DNA from: an uncultured Muribaculaceae bacterium
GTDB lineage: Bacteria; Bacteroidota; Bacteroidia; Bacteroidales; Muribaculaceae
Reading direction: 5' to 3'
Assembly: GCA_910578385.1 (NCBI GenBank)
Contig: CAJTQV010000008.1
Coordinates: 62,001 to 126,000 of the forward strand
Length of the DNA stretch: 64,000 nt
Shown: positions 1 through 7,810 of the stretch, piece after piece
Layout of the letters: the number at the start of each line of letters is the position of its first letter
Position numbering within the stretch: the stretch's first letter is position 1
Translations under genes and position numbers: made by a program
Notes under the pieces: generated by a model
Told to the model about the DNA's origin: nothing
The model's database searches: none
The model's input: only the letters and a program-made list of their open reading frames with translations

Positions 1-590
1 GCACGGTACTTGCGGGGGAATATCATCTTGAACCCGCGCACTATCTGCGGGTAATCTATCAGAATGAAGAGTATATAGATAAGGGTCAGCATCCATCCGA
101 GGGTACCGACAATCACGTCGAGCGACTCCTCCAGCAGGGACGTACCCTTTGACAGAAGCTGGTCTATGTGCATGTTGTCGAGCGTGGCGCGAATCTTACG
201 GGGACTCGCGTAACGCTCGACAAATTCTATGATTTTATTGCAGTAATCAGGTACAGGCTGCTTGCCGTCAGAGACATTCTTGATTATCTCACCGAGCATG
301 TCAACCTCTTTTATAACCGAGGGGAGGAACAGATATATCATCAGACCGACCAGGGCGAGACATTCCACCACAGTCAGAATCGAGGCAATCGTCCTCCCCT
401 TGGTGTGTGTGATCCGGCGGTTGAAGCCTACCACCGGTTGCAGAAGGTACGCAATGAAACAGGCCACAAAGAATGGCAGCAACACATCGCTCAGATAGCG
501 TATCAGCCATATGAGCGCGGCAGTTATGCCCAACCCGATAATCAGGCGCATTATGCGGTCTATGTTCCAATATGTGCGTCCGGCTGCCAT
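1..590 (-). CDS. AI-2E family transporter (partial, C-terminus off the window)
   Basis: The reverse strand opens with ATG at 590 and stays open to the window edge, giving about 196 N-terminal residues beginning MAAGRTYWNIDRIM. Hydrophobic segments lie at about residues 14-30, 35-50 and 68-90, followed by a hydrophilic stretch and another membrane segment (GTLGWMLTLIYILFILID). This layout, with paired N-terminal helices, a soluble loop and then a further helix, fits the AI-2E/PerM (TqsA-like) exporter family, whose substrate is often unknown. It starts 3 nt after the small membrane protein gene upstream and is probably co-transcribed with it. Family call is fairly secure; substrate cannot be told. 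Confidence 0.8.
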   Translation of the reverse strand, partial: MAAGRTYWNIDRIMRLIIGLGITAALIWLIRYLSDVLLPFFVACFIAYLLQPVVGFNRRITHTKGRTIASILTVVECLALVGLMIYLFLPSVIKEVDMLGEIIKNVSDGKQPVPDYCNKIIEFVERYASPRKIRATLDNMHIDQLLSKGTSLLEESLDVIVGTLGWMLTLIYILFILIDYPQIVRGFKMIFPRKYR

Positions 591-593
591 GGT

Positions 594-857
594 CTACTTG
601 TCTTGAGCGGTCTTGTCTTGAACCGATTTCTCATGATACTGATGCGACTTGACAAGCAGGTAGCATCCCGACAACATTGCGGCACAACCGGTTATCCATA
701 TGCCGTCTATGCCGACAAGCAGACCGATTATGAAGGCTATGATGCCGATCACATTGAATGTCCAGCCGCTCTTGCTGAGAAAAATGGCGTTGGCGGCCAA
801 CGCCTCCGAGACCGTCTGCTGTTCAGCAGACGGCTGCGTGTTTTGTGTATTTTCCAT
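594..857 (-). CDS. Small two-helix membrane protein, unknown function
   Basis: An 87-residue protein with a polar N-terminus (MENTQNTQPSAEQQTVSEAL) and two adjacent hydrophobic segments at about residues 34-53 and 55-69, then a charged Lys/Gln-rich tail. No family is recognised. It sits 17 nt downstream of the AEC carrier gene and 3 nt upstream of the AI-2E-type gene, so it is very likely part of the same transcript. It could be an accessory membrane subunit of either neighbour, but nothing in the sequence shows this. The short spacing and clear coding composition support it as a real gene. Confidence 0.7.
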   Translation of the reverse strand: MENTQNTQPSAEQQTVSEALAANAIFLSKSGWTFNVIGIIAFIIGLLVGIDGIWITGCAAMLSGCYLLVKSHQYHEKSVQDKTAQDK

Positions 858-874
858 AACGATGAGTATTTTGC

Positions 875-1858
875 TTATGCGGCGAGGTGGAACCAGTTGA
901 TGCAGAGGTCGGTCAACCAGAGCCAGAGCGGGCAGAAGCCCATGAAGAGAATGGTCGAGAGAGCCAGTGAGGAGGTACCCGTAGCCACATAGCAGTTGTA
1001 ACGGCTCGCGATGATAATACCTGAAAAGGCCGGAGGAAGTGCGGCGCAGACCACAAGCATCTTGAGATTAACAGGCTCCATCTTGAAGATGATACCCACA
1101 ATCAGGATTGCAAGCGGCATGACAATCAGCTTGAGAAATGCTCCCATCACAGCCTGACCGTTAATCTTGATTTTTACCGACGACAGTGTGATACCTGCCG
1201 CGAATACAGCCACCGAAGCATTGGCACCCTTGATCAAATCGAAAGATGGGTCAAGATATTCCGGCCATTTCAGTCCGCAGAGCACGAGCACGACAGCAAG
1301 AATCGGTGCCCATGCCACCGGCTCCTTGATTGCGTTGAGCACCGGCATCCATGGATTCGGCTTCTTACCGCCGTTTTCCGCGGCTGTCTGATCGGCGTTT
1401 CCGGCATTGAGCAACGCCAGACCGATAGGAATACCGATGGCGTTGACCTCGATGGCTACAATAGCGATGACAAGACCTACCGAGGCAGAATCGCCGAAGA
1501 TTGGCTGAAGCACCGCGAAACCGAGGAAGCCTATTGTCGGAGAACCTGAAATCAATGCCGAGATTGCTGATTCAGCCATGGTGTCCTTGTACATGTACCG
1601 GAACACGAAATAGACCAGAAAGAAACATGCAATCAGCACCACAAACGAGATCAGGGTGAGTTTCAGGTCGATACTCAGCATCTCACGGTTAGCCTTCACA
1701 ATCGAGATGAACAGTGCGGCCGGAAGTGCGTAATTCAGCACCACCTTGTTGAGCACCCGCGCGTCGGCTCCGGAGAAGGCTCCGGTCTTTCCCGAGAAAT
1801 ATCCCAGCAGCATGACTGTCAGAATCGGGACAATGGCGTAAAGGATAATATGTTCCAT
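875..1858 (-). CDS. AEC-family (auxin efflux carrier-like) transporter, candidate oxalate/organic-acid carrier
   Basis: A 327-residue integral membrane protein with about ten hydrophobic segments in two halves of five, the usual AEC layout, and a length typical of the family. The N-terminal half has the pattern NKVVLNYALPAALF, and the second half has an AALPPAFSGIIIASRY segment that resembles the first-half loop around SGSPTIGFLG. AEC proteins in bacteria move malonate, malate and related acids. Its place directly after the formyl-CoA transferase and oxalyl-CoA decarboxylase genes suggests oxalate or formate transport, but that is inference from position only. No OxlT-type (MFS) antiporter is visible. 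The gap before it carries a REPIN-like inverted repeat, which may uncouple its expression from the enzyme genes. Confidence 0.85.
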   Translation of the reverse strand: MEHIILYAIVPILTVMLLGYFSGKTGAFSGADARVLNKVVLNYALPAALFISIVKANREMLSIDLKLTLISFVVLIACFFLVYFVFRYMYKDTMAESAISALISGSPTIGFLGFAVLQPIFGDSASVGLVIAIVAIEVNAIGIPIGLALLNAGNADQTAAENGGKKPNPWMPVLNAIKEPVAWAPILAVVLVLCGLKWPEYLDPSFDLIKGANASVAVFAAGITLSSVKIKINGQAVMGAFLKLIVMPLAILIVGIIFKMEPVNLKMLVVCAALPPAFSGIIIASRYNCYVATGTSSLALSTILFMGFCPLWLWLTDLCINWFHLAA

Positions 1859-1880
1859 AATATCTTATTTAGTGGAATTG

Positions 1881-1951
1881 TAGGGACGCACGGCCCGTGC
1901 GTCCGCCGTAAACGTAATCACGGTACCGGACGCACGGGCCGTGCGTCCCTA
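1881..1951. repeat. REPIN-like pair of inverted GTAG palindromes
   Basis: Two near-perfect palindromes (1884-1904 and 1928-1948) face each other in exact inverted orientation, 23 nt apart. Each is flanked on the outside by the foot TAGGGACGCAC, preceded by G, so each reads GTAGGGACGCAC outward-in. Each palindrome can fold alone (9-bp arms GGACGCACG/CGTGCGTCC), and the whole unit can fold as one long hairpin. It lies 3 nt after the stop of oxc and 22 nt before the AEC gene. REP elements with a GTAG foot arranged as inverted pairs (REPINs) are the known substrates of RAYT transposases. It could also act as an mRNA-stabilising or attenuating stem. Further copies occur at 54913-54936 and, internally deleted, at 38468-38482. 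Confidence 0.75.
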
Positions 1952-1954
1952 CGG

Positions 1955-3709
1955 TCAGACTTTGATTTCCTGGAGCGGGGTCGGGTTCAGATAACCTATA
2001 TGTCCTGACTCCTTGCCCGCATCGGCGGCAAGCTGCACGTCAATCAGCGACGGACGTCCTGACGCTATCGACTTGCGCAGTGCCTCGCCGAGTTCATCGG
2101 GAGTGGTGACGTAATATGTGTCGGCACCGAAAGCGTCTCCCAATTTGTCATAACGTGCATTTACGTCAAGTGTTGTGGGAGCGGGGTCGGATGTCTTGTC
2201 CATCGGCTCGCCGATGCCGTTGTAGATACCGCCGTTGTTGAAAATCACGACAGTTACCGGAAGTTTGAAACGGCATATCGTAGAGAACTCCATCCCTGAA
2301 AAACCGAATGCTGAATCACCCTCGATGGCCACAACCTTCTTACCGGTGGCGACAGCGGCACCGATTGCCGAACCCATGCCCATACCCATGATGGCCCATG
2401 TGGCGCAGTCCACACGGTGACGGGGGCGTGACATCGAGATTGTGTCGCGTGTGTCGTCGAGCGTGTTCGCACCCTCGTTTATGAGAATCACATCGGGATT
2501 CTCAGCGAGGACAGGCTTGATGGCGCTCAGTGCGCTCCAATGGTTCATGGGCGAGAGTTTTGCAGCCTCAGCCAGACGCTCCGCGAACTTGGCATTCTTA
2601 CTCCGTGTCTCCGCACGAAGCGAGGGCACCCACTGCGGGTCGGCCGACATCTTCTTGCCTTCGAGTCCGGCCAATATCGCGTCGAGCGACAGACCGAGGT
2701 CTCCTACAACCGGAGCCGCACAGGGACGGTTGGTGTCAATCTCCTGAGGATCTATCTCAAGATGAACGAATTTAGTATCTGGATTCCATTTCCCCTTGCC
2801 GAAACTGAGCAACCAGTTCAGACGGGCGCCGGCGAGAATCACCACGTCGGCCTGCTCCATGATTGTGGAACGGCACGACAACGCACTCAACGGTCCCTCG
2901 TCGGGCAATACTCCCTTGGCCATCGACATCGGGAAGTACGGGATATTGTACTTCTCGACAAGAGCCTTGAGCTTGTCCTCGACCTGTGCGTAAGCCGCAC
3001 CCTTGCCTATGAGGAGTGCCGGACGCTTGGCATTGGCTATAAGTTCGACGGCACGAGCCACAGCATCTTTATTCGGAGCTACAGGAGAATACATGTCTAC
3101 CGGAGTGTAGAAAAGTTTCTCGGCCTCGGCAGCATCCATCACCTCGCCGAGCGCGGGAGTGGTCATGTCGATATACACGCCGCCGGGACGGCCGCTGACG
3201 GCGGCACGGTAGGCACGGTTCACAGCCTCGGGGATATCCTTGGCATGTGAACAGCGGAATGCGGCCTTGACCAACGGCCGTGCGGTGTTGAGCTGGTCAA
3301 GTTCCTCGTAGGTTCCCATTTTCATATCGACCATTGTCGGGTCTGACGCTCCCGAAATCTGAATCATCGGGTAGCAGTTTACGGTAGCGTTGGCCGTGGC
3401 GGTCAGACCGTTCAGGAATCCGAGCGAAGAGACGGTCATCAGCACACCGGGAGCCTTGGTCAGATAGCCCTCGGTGGCGGCAGCCATGCCGGCCTGCTGC
3501 TCGAAGCGGAAACCGACAAAGCGTATTCCCTGCCCCTGAACCATATAGGCGGCTTCAGTGATAGGAATGCCGACAAGTCCATATACATTCTTTATGCCGA
3601 TATTCTTGAGAGCACGGGCCAGAATATACATGCCCGTTACCTGCTCCGGAAACTTGGGAGCGGGCTTCGGCCCGCATCCGCAAGTAGTGTTATCATTAGT
3701 GTTTTCCAT
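1955..3709 (-). CDS. oxc: Oxalyl-CoA decarboxylase (TPP-dependent)
   Basis: A 584-residue protein that follows the Oxalobacter formigenes enzyme along its full length. It decarboxylates oxalyl-CoA to formyl-CoA and CO2 in the cytoplasm. Visible signatures: the TPP glutamate in FRFEQQAGMAA, the substrate-loop YE pair in GTYEELDQ, the TPP/Mg motif around GDSAFGF and NNGGIYNG including the conserved Tyr, and the C-terminal SG pair at 568-569. The residue after that pair is His570, where the O. formigenes enzyme has Arg555, which contacts substrate; this is a possible functional difference. The N-terminus carries a short Cys/Pro-rich extension (TCGCGPKPAPKF). It is 27 nt downstream of the CoA-transferase gene in one operon. 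Other TPP enzymes such as acetolactate synthase are far less likely given these residues and the neighbour. Confidence 0.95.
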   Translation of the reverse strand: MENTNDNTTCGCGPKPAPKFPEQVTGMYILARALKNIGIKNVYGLVGIPITEAAYMVQGQGIRFVGFRFEQQAGMAAATEGYLTKAPGVLMTVSSLGFLNGLTATANATVNCYPMIQISGASDPTMVDMKMGTYEELDQLNTARPLVKAAFRCSHAKDIPEAVNRAYRAAVSGRPGGVYIDMTTPALGEVMDAAEAEKLFYTPVDMYSPVAPNKDAVARAVELIANAKRPALLIGKGAAYAQVEDKLKALVEKYNIPYFPMSMAKGVLPDEGPLSALSCRSTIMEQADVVILAGARLNWLLSFGKGKWNPDTKFVHLEIDPQEIDTNRPCAAPVVGDLGLSLDAILAGLEGKKMSADPQWVPSLRAETRSKNAKFAERLAEAAKLSPMNHWSALSAIKPVLAENPDVILINEGANTLDDTRDTISMSRPRHRVDCATWAIMGMGMGSAIGAAVATGKKVVAIEGDSAFGFSGMEFSTICRFKLPVTVVIFNNGGIYNGIGEPMDKTSDPAPTTLDVNARYDKLGDAFGADTYYVTTPDELGEALRKSIASGRPSLIDVQLAADAGKESGHIGYLNPTPLQEIKV

Positions 3710-3736
3710 AATTTACTGATTGTTCTGACGATGTGA

Positions 3737-5038
3737 TTATTTCTTTACGGGAGCGGTTGTTCCGTTTGCCGCGAACTGAGCAATCTCATCGTCGCTGAAA
3801 CCGTATGCCTTGAGCACCTCGTCGGTATTGCCGCCGAGTGAGGGACAAGGACCATAGGTCGGCTGGTAGTTCGACATGGTGAACGGACATCCCACTGTCA
3901 CGAACTCACCGATGTTGCCTCCCTGGTTGATCTTGACGAGTGTGTTGCCGTCGTAAAGGCTCTCGTCGGTCATTATTTCCTTGGTCGAGAGAACCGGACC
4001 TACCGGCACCCCGTACTTCGAGAGTTGTTCCACGACCTCGAACTTGGTCTTGTCGGCCGTCCATGCGCCGATACGCTCGTAGATTTGCTGTTTGTGCTTG
4101 TCGCGGGCATCGGCTGTGTTGAAATCCGGATTGGTCAGCCAGTCCTCGAAGCCGAGTCCCTTGCAGGCCAACTCGAAATCTTTCGCGCCGCGTTGCAGTA
4201 TGATGTAGACATAGTTGTTGGCATCTTCTTCAGAATCGAGACCTCCGGCGGGTTTGCATTTGTAAGTCCAGCCGAGCACGCCACCACCCTCGATGTTTCC
4301 GGAGCGGGGCACACAGTCGCCGAACTTTCCGTCGGGATACTGCGGGAACTGTGTAAGATAACCGATCTTGTCGAGTGTGAGCTGGTCTCGGGTCTTGATA
4401 CGGCAGAGGTTAAGGCAGGCATTGTGCATCGACTGGTATACGAAACAGCCCTCGCCCGTCTTCTCCCGCTGGCAGAGAGCTGCGAGGATACCGATCAGCA
4501 GGTGCATACCGGTGTTGGAGTCTCCGAGAGCCGCACCGCTCTGGGTCGGGATATTGTACTGGCCTTCATACCAGCCGGTGGTCGAGGCCGCTGCCGCTGT
4601 AACCTGGGCGATAGGCTCGTATGCCTTCAGATCCTTGTATTTCGAAGAAAGAGGGAAGCCCTTGATTGTGCCGTAAATGCAACGTGGGTTGATCTTGTGT
4701 ACCTGCTCCCATCCGAAGCCGAGCTTGTCCATGGCGCCGGGGTGAAGGTTCTCGATGAAGATGTCGGCTGTCTCAAGCAGCTTGGTGAGAATCTTCACAC
4801 CATCGGGAGTCTTGGCATCGAGCGCGAGTGATTTCTTGTCGGAGTTGAGCTGAAGGAAGTAATAGCTCGGCTCATTGGGGTCGAACTGAAGTTCCTTGCG
4901 TGTCGCATCACCCACACCCGGACGCTCGATCTTGATTACATCGGCTCCGAGCCACGCGAGCATCTGTGTGCATGAGGGTCCTGACTGAACTTCGGTGAAA
5001 TCTATCACCTTGATACCTTGAAGAGGTGCTGTATTCAT
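3737..5038 (-). CDS. frc: Formyl-CoA:oxalate CoA-transferase (class III)
   Basis: 433 residues from ATG at 5038 (MNTAPLQGIKVIDF). It moves CoA from formyl-CoA to oxalate, giving oxalyl-CoA for the decarboxylase downstream and releasing formate. Class III CoA-transferase signatures are present: VIDFTEVQSGPSCTQM at the N-terminus, KIERP, the catalytic Asp173 in GAALGDSNTGMH, and the glycine loop NIEGGGVLGW that matches the mobile active-site loop of FRC. Length matches the 428-residue O. formigenes enzyme. An in-frame extension upstream to 5161 lacks conserved sequence and was not used. It is the first gene of the oxalate operon and is transcribed away from the efflux pump genes; no clear TAnnTTTG promoter was found in the 211-bp gap. 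Confidence 0.94.
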   Translation of the reverse strand: MNTAPLQGIKVIDFTEVQSGPSCTQMLAWLGADVIKIERPGVGDATRKELQFDPNEPSYYFLQLNSDKKSLALDAKTPDGVKILTKLLETADIFIENLHPGAMDKLGFGWEQVHKINPRCIYGTIKGFPLSSKYKDLKAYEPIAQVTAAAASTTGWYEGQYNIPTQSGAALGDSNTGMHLLIGILAALCQREKTGEGCFVYQSMHNACLNLCRIKTRDQLTLDKIGYLTQFPQYPDGKFGDCVPRSGNIEGGGVLGWTYKCKPAGGLDSEEDANNYVYIILQRGAKDFELACKGLGFEDWLTNPDFNTADARDKHKQQIYERIGAWTADKTKFEVVEQLSKYGVPVGPVLSTKEIMTDESLYDGNTLVKINQGGNIGEFVTVGCPFTMSNYQPTYGPCPSLGGNTDEVLKAYGFSDDEIAQFAANGTTAPVKK

Positions 5039-5126
5039 AGTAATTTCTATAATTAAGTGGTTTGTAAATTCTGATGTGTGTTTTTCACATTTATTTCCGC
5101 ACTTTAAACAAATCCAAGGTCGTAAA

Positions 5127-5140
5127 GGTTGTTGACAACC
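5127..5140. promoter_or_regulatory. Short dyad in the divergent oxalate/efflux promoter region
   Basis: The gap 5039-5249 separates the divergent oxalate operon and RND pump operon. It is AT-rich and contains one clear dyad, GGTTGT-TG-ACAACC, placed roughly mid-gap. This is the size of a dimeric repressor half-site pair and could control either or both operons. No regulator gene is adjacent, and no good TTTG/TAnnTTTG pair was found on either strand here, so the role is a guess. Confidence 0.3.
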
Positions 5141-5249
5141 CAAAACAGTCTGTCGGCACACCCTTTTAATTATTTTTAAATTTATCTGCTCCTGTCTGCT
5201 GAACCGAAAAGAGACTTAATTGGTTAGAGTTGTATCCATATTGACCACT

Positions 5250-6644
5250 ATGAGAACCACATTCGCCACATTGCTTCTGATGTCGTCGGCAGCGTTACCC
5301 GCATTCTGCGGAGAGACCGCTCCCATCACCGCACTCCGCGACAGTATGCCGGAGTCGTGGGAACTCGACACGAATTATTTCCAGACCACTCCCAGCGACG
5401 ACCGTTGGTGGGACACGTTCAATGACCCCATATTGAGTGCGCTGATCAAGCGTGCTGTCGAGAACAACTTCAACGTGCTGACCGCACAGAAGCGCATCGA
5501 GGCCGCACGCCAGATGTCGCGCGCCACCAAGGCCGGCTACTACCCCACTGTCGGCGTATCGGCCGGTTGGAGCCGAGAACAGACCTCGGGCGACATGCAG
5601 GCCGTCACCTCCCACGCCGATGTCATGAGCTATTTCTCGCTCGGGCTGACAATGAACTGGGAGATTGATGTGTTCGGCCGCATACGCGCTCAATCCAAGG
5701 CCGACAAGGCCAATTATGACGCCACTGTCGCCGATTACGACGCTACGCTCGTTTCGCTCTGCTCCAATCTCGCCAAAGCATATTTCCAGCTCCGTCTCGC
5801 GCAGGCGGAGGTCGAAGTAGCGGAGAGAAACATCGCCAACTCGGAGGCTCTGCTCGATGTGGCTAAGACACGCTACGAGGTCGGACTCAGTCCGGCGGTG
5901 GATGTGGTTCAGGCACAGATGGTGGTCGGCCAGACCAAATCGACGCTGCCCGCTCTCAAGGCCGACATATCGACGGCAATCAACGAGATTGCTCTTCTTG
6001 TCGGGGAGTATCCTGACAAGTTGGTGAACCTCGACGAGGTGTTCCCGTTGCCGCAGACTCCTCCGCCGGGGATGGTCGGCAATCCGGAATCGCTGTTGCG
6101 CCGCCGCCCTGATGTGGTCGCTGCGGAAAAACAGCTTGCGGCTGCCGCCGCTCAGGTCGGAATTGCCAAGAAAGATTTCCTGCCGACGCTGTCGGTAAGC
6201 GCCGGTGTGGGCACACAGGCTCATTCCCTGAAAGATCTCTTCGGCTCCGGCTCGCTGTATTATTCGGTCATGCCCACGCTCTCGTGGACCATATTCGACG
6301 GCATGGCGCGCAACGCCAAGGTGGCCGAAGCAAAGGCTGAGATGGAAGAGGAGATCGAGCAATATAACCTGACGGTCATGACGGCTGTGCAGGAGGTCAA
6401 CAATGCCATGGTCTCATGGCAATCGGTCTGCGACCAGGGAGTGTATCAGGAGATTCTGCTGAAGGATGCCCGTCGCGAGCTTGAGCTTCAGGTGGACCGT
6501 TACAAGCAGGGACTTCTCGATTTCTCCGACGTGGCCGATGCCGAGACAACGGTGCTGCAGTACGAGAACGCCGTTGTCCAGTCGCACGCCGCACAGCTCG
6601 CCGCCCTCGTCACTCTCTACACCGCTCTGGGCGGAGGTTATTGA
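5250..6644 (+). CDS. RND efflux outer-membrane factor (OprM/NodT/TolC-type)
   Basis: 464 residues from ATG at 5250; the in-frame TTG start at 5220 adds only ten residues before a clean signal peptide (MRTTFATLLLMSSAALPAFC) and was rejected. The sequence has the duplicated outer-membrane efflux architecture: W-W-D-TFNDP near the N-terminus, long alpha-helical Ala/Gln/Glu-rich stretches (AEVEVAERNIANSEALL), LLRRRPDVVAAEKQLAAA in the second half, and PTLSWTIFDG. It forms the outer-membrane channel of the tripartite pump with the next two genes. The Cys at the signal-peptide end is preceded by Phe, so lipid attachment is uncertain, although many members of this family are lipoproteins. Confidence 0.92.
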   Translation: MRTTFATLLLMSSAALPAFCGETAPITALRDSMPESWELDTNYFQTTPSDDRWWDTFNDPILSALIKRAVENNFNVLTAQKRIEAARQMSRATKAGYYPTVGVSAGWSREQTSGDMQAVTSHADVMSYFSLGLTMNWEIDVFGRIRAQSKADKANYDATVADYDATLVSLCSNLAKAYFQLRLAQAEVEVAERNIANSEALLDVAKTRYEVGLSPAVDVVQAQMVVGQTKSTLPALKADISTAINEIALLVGEYPDKLVNLDEVFPLPQTPPPGMVGNPESLLRRRPDVVAAEKQLAAAAAQVGIAKKDFLPTLSVSAGVGTQAHSLKDLFGSGSLYYSVMPTLSWTIFDGMARNAKVAEAKAEMEEEIEQYNLTVMTAVQEVNNAMVSWQSVCDQGVYQEILLKDARRELELQVDRYKQGLLDFSDVADAETTVLQYENAVVQSHAAQLAALVTLYTALGGGY

Positions 6645-6687
6645 GGTGTAGGTTATTGAATTTGAAAACACACAAAAGATAAAGGTT

Positions 6688-7806
6688 ATGAAAAGGTTTG
6701 TACCCGGATATATGGCCGCGGCTGTCGCTCTCTCAGCCCTCTGTTCCTGCCACAAGACCAAGGATAAGGATGCCGACTCTGTTCCCGTGATAAATGTGGC
6801 TGAGGCTACCACCGATTCCATCGTGCTCCACAAGGATTATCCCGGCTATCTGGAGGCCCGGACCAAGGCCGAGGTGGTCGGTGAGGTGAGCGGCCGTCTG
6901 CTCACCAAAAATTTTGAGTCGGGCAGTTACGTGACGAAGGGTCAGGTGCTGTTCACCATCGAGTCTACCAAGTACCGCGACGCGGTGCAGGAGGCCCAGG
7001 CCTCTCTCGCCTCGGCCACAAGCCAGCGCGATTATTATGCAAACCAGTCATCGGCCATGCAGAAGGCGTATGAGAAAGATGCCGTATCGAAGATGGAACT
7101 TCTTCAGTCGCAGTCATCTCTCCGTCAGGCTGAAGCCTCTATACGCAACGCCTCGGCGGCGCTGGAGAACGCCCAGACAATGCTGTCGAAGTGTACGGTA
7201 CGAGCTCCCGTGTCGGGTTACATAACGCTCAATGAAGTCTCTGTCGGGAACTACATAAATGGCGAGGGAAATCCACAGACTCTCGCCACAATCTATGACA
7301 ACTCGGTGTTCGATGCCATCTTCTCTATCGAGGATGACCAGTACCGCACCCTGTTAGGTGCCGACAAAGGTGCTTCGGGAGCGCTCTACCGCAACATGCC
7401 GCTCAAGTTCTCCACACCCATGCCCCACTCCTATACAGCCGACCTCTATTATGTGGCTCCTTCGGTGAACAGTTCCACAGGGTCTCTCCAGCTTGTCGGC
7501 AATGTCAGGAATATCGACAATGAACTGAAAGATGGTATGTTCGTCACCGTGTCGCTCCCTTACGGCACCAACCCGAAGGCGGTCATCGTCAAGGATGCCG
7601 CCCTCTCGACCGACCAGCTCGGCAAGTATCTCTATGTGGTCAACGACTCCGACAAGGTTGTCTATACACCTGTCACCGTCGGCCCGCTCTATCAGGATTC
7701 TCTCCGTGTGATCGAGAAGGGTATCAAGGCGGGAGACCGCTATGTTACCGAGGCTCTGCTCACCGTGCGCAACGGAATGAAAGTGAAACCCAACCTCAAG
7801 AAGTAA
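6688..7806 (+). CDS. RND efflux periplasmic adaptor (membrane fusion protein), lipoprotein
   Basis: 372 residues with a lipoprotein signal peptide ending in LCSC (Cys around residue 23). It joins the inner-membrane pump to the outer-membrane factor. It shows the HlyD/AcrA order: beta-barrel start, lipoyl half (LEARTKAEVVGEVSGRL), a coiled-coil alpha-hairpin at about 95-160 (EAQASLASATSQRDYY, SSLRQAEASIRNASAAL), the second lipoyl half (KCTVRAPVSGYITLNEVSVG), then barrel and membrane-proximal domains. It lies 43 nt after the outer-membrane factor and 4 nt before the pump gene, so the three form one operon. Drug or bile-salt export is typical for the family; the substrate is not shown. Confidence 0.94.
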   Translation: MKRFVPGYMAAAVALSALCSCHKTKDKDADSVPVINVAEATTDSIVLHKDYPGYLEARTKAEVVGEVSGRLLTKNFESGSYVTKGQVLFTIESTKYRDAVQEAQASLASATSQRDYYANQSSAMQKAYEKDAVSKMELLQSQSSLRQAEASIRNASAALENAQTMLSKCTVRAPVSGYITLNEVSVGNYINGEGNPQTLATIYDNSVFDAIFSIEDDQYRTLLGADKGASGALYRNMPLKFSTPMPHSYTADLYYVAPSVNSSTGSLQLVGNVRNIDNELKDGMFVTVSLPYGTNPKAVIVKDAALSTDQLGKYLYVVNDSDKVVYTPVTVGPLYQDSLRVIEKGIKAGDRYVTEALLTVRNGMKVKPNLKK

Positions 7807-7810
7807 GCCT

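Noticed and set aside
168..992. Long plus-strand frame over the AI-2E and AEC genes
   Set aside because: It is antisense to genes with clear membrane-protein patterns and has no family features of its own.
1881..1951. Simple intrinsic terminator of oxc
   Set aside because: There is no T tract, the unit is symmetric on both strands, and near-identical palindromes occur elsewhere; a repeat element explains it better, although it may still affect transcription.
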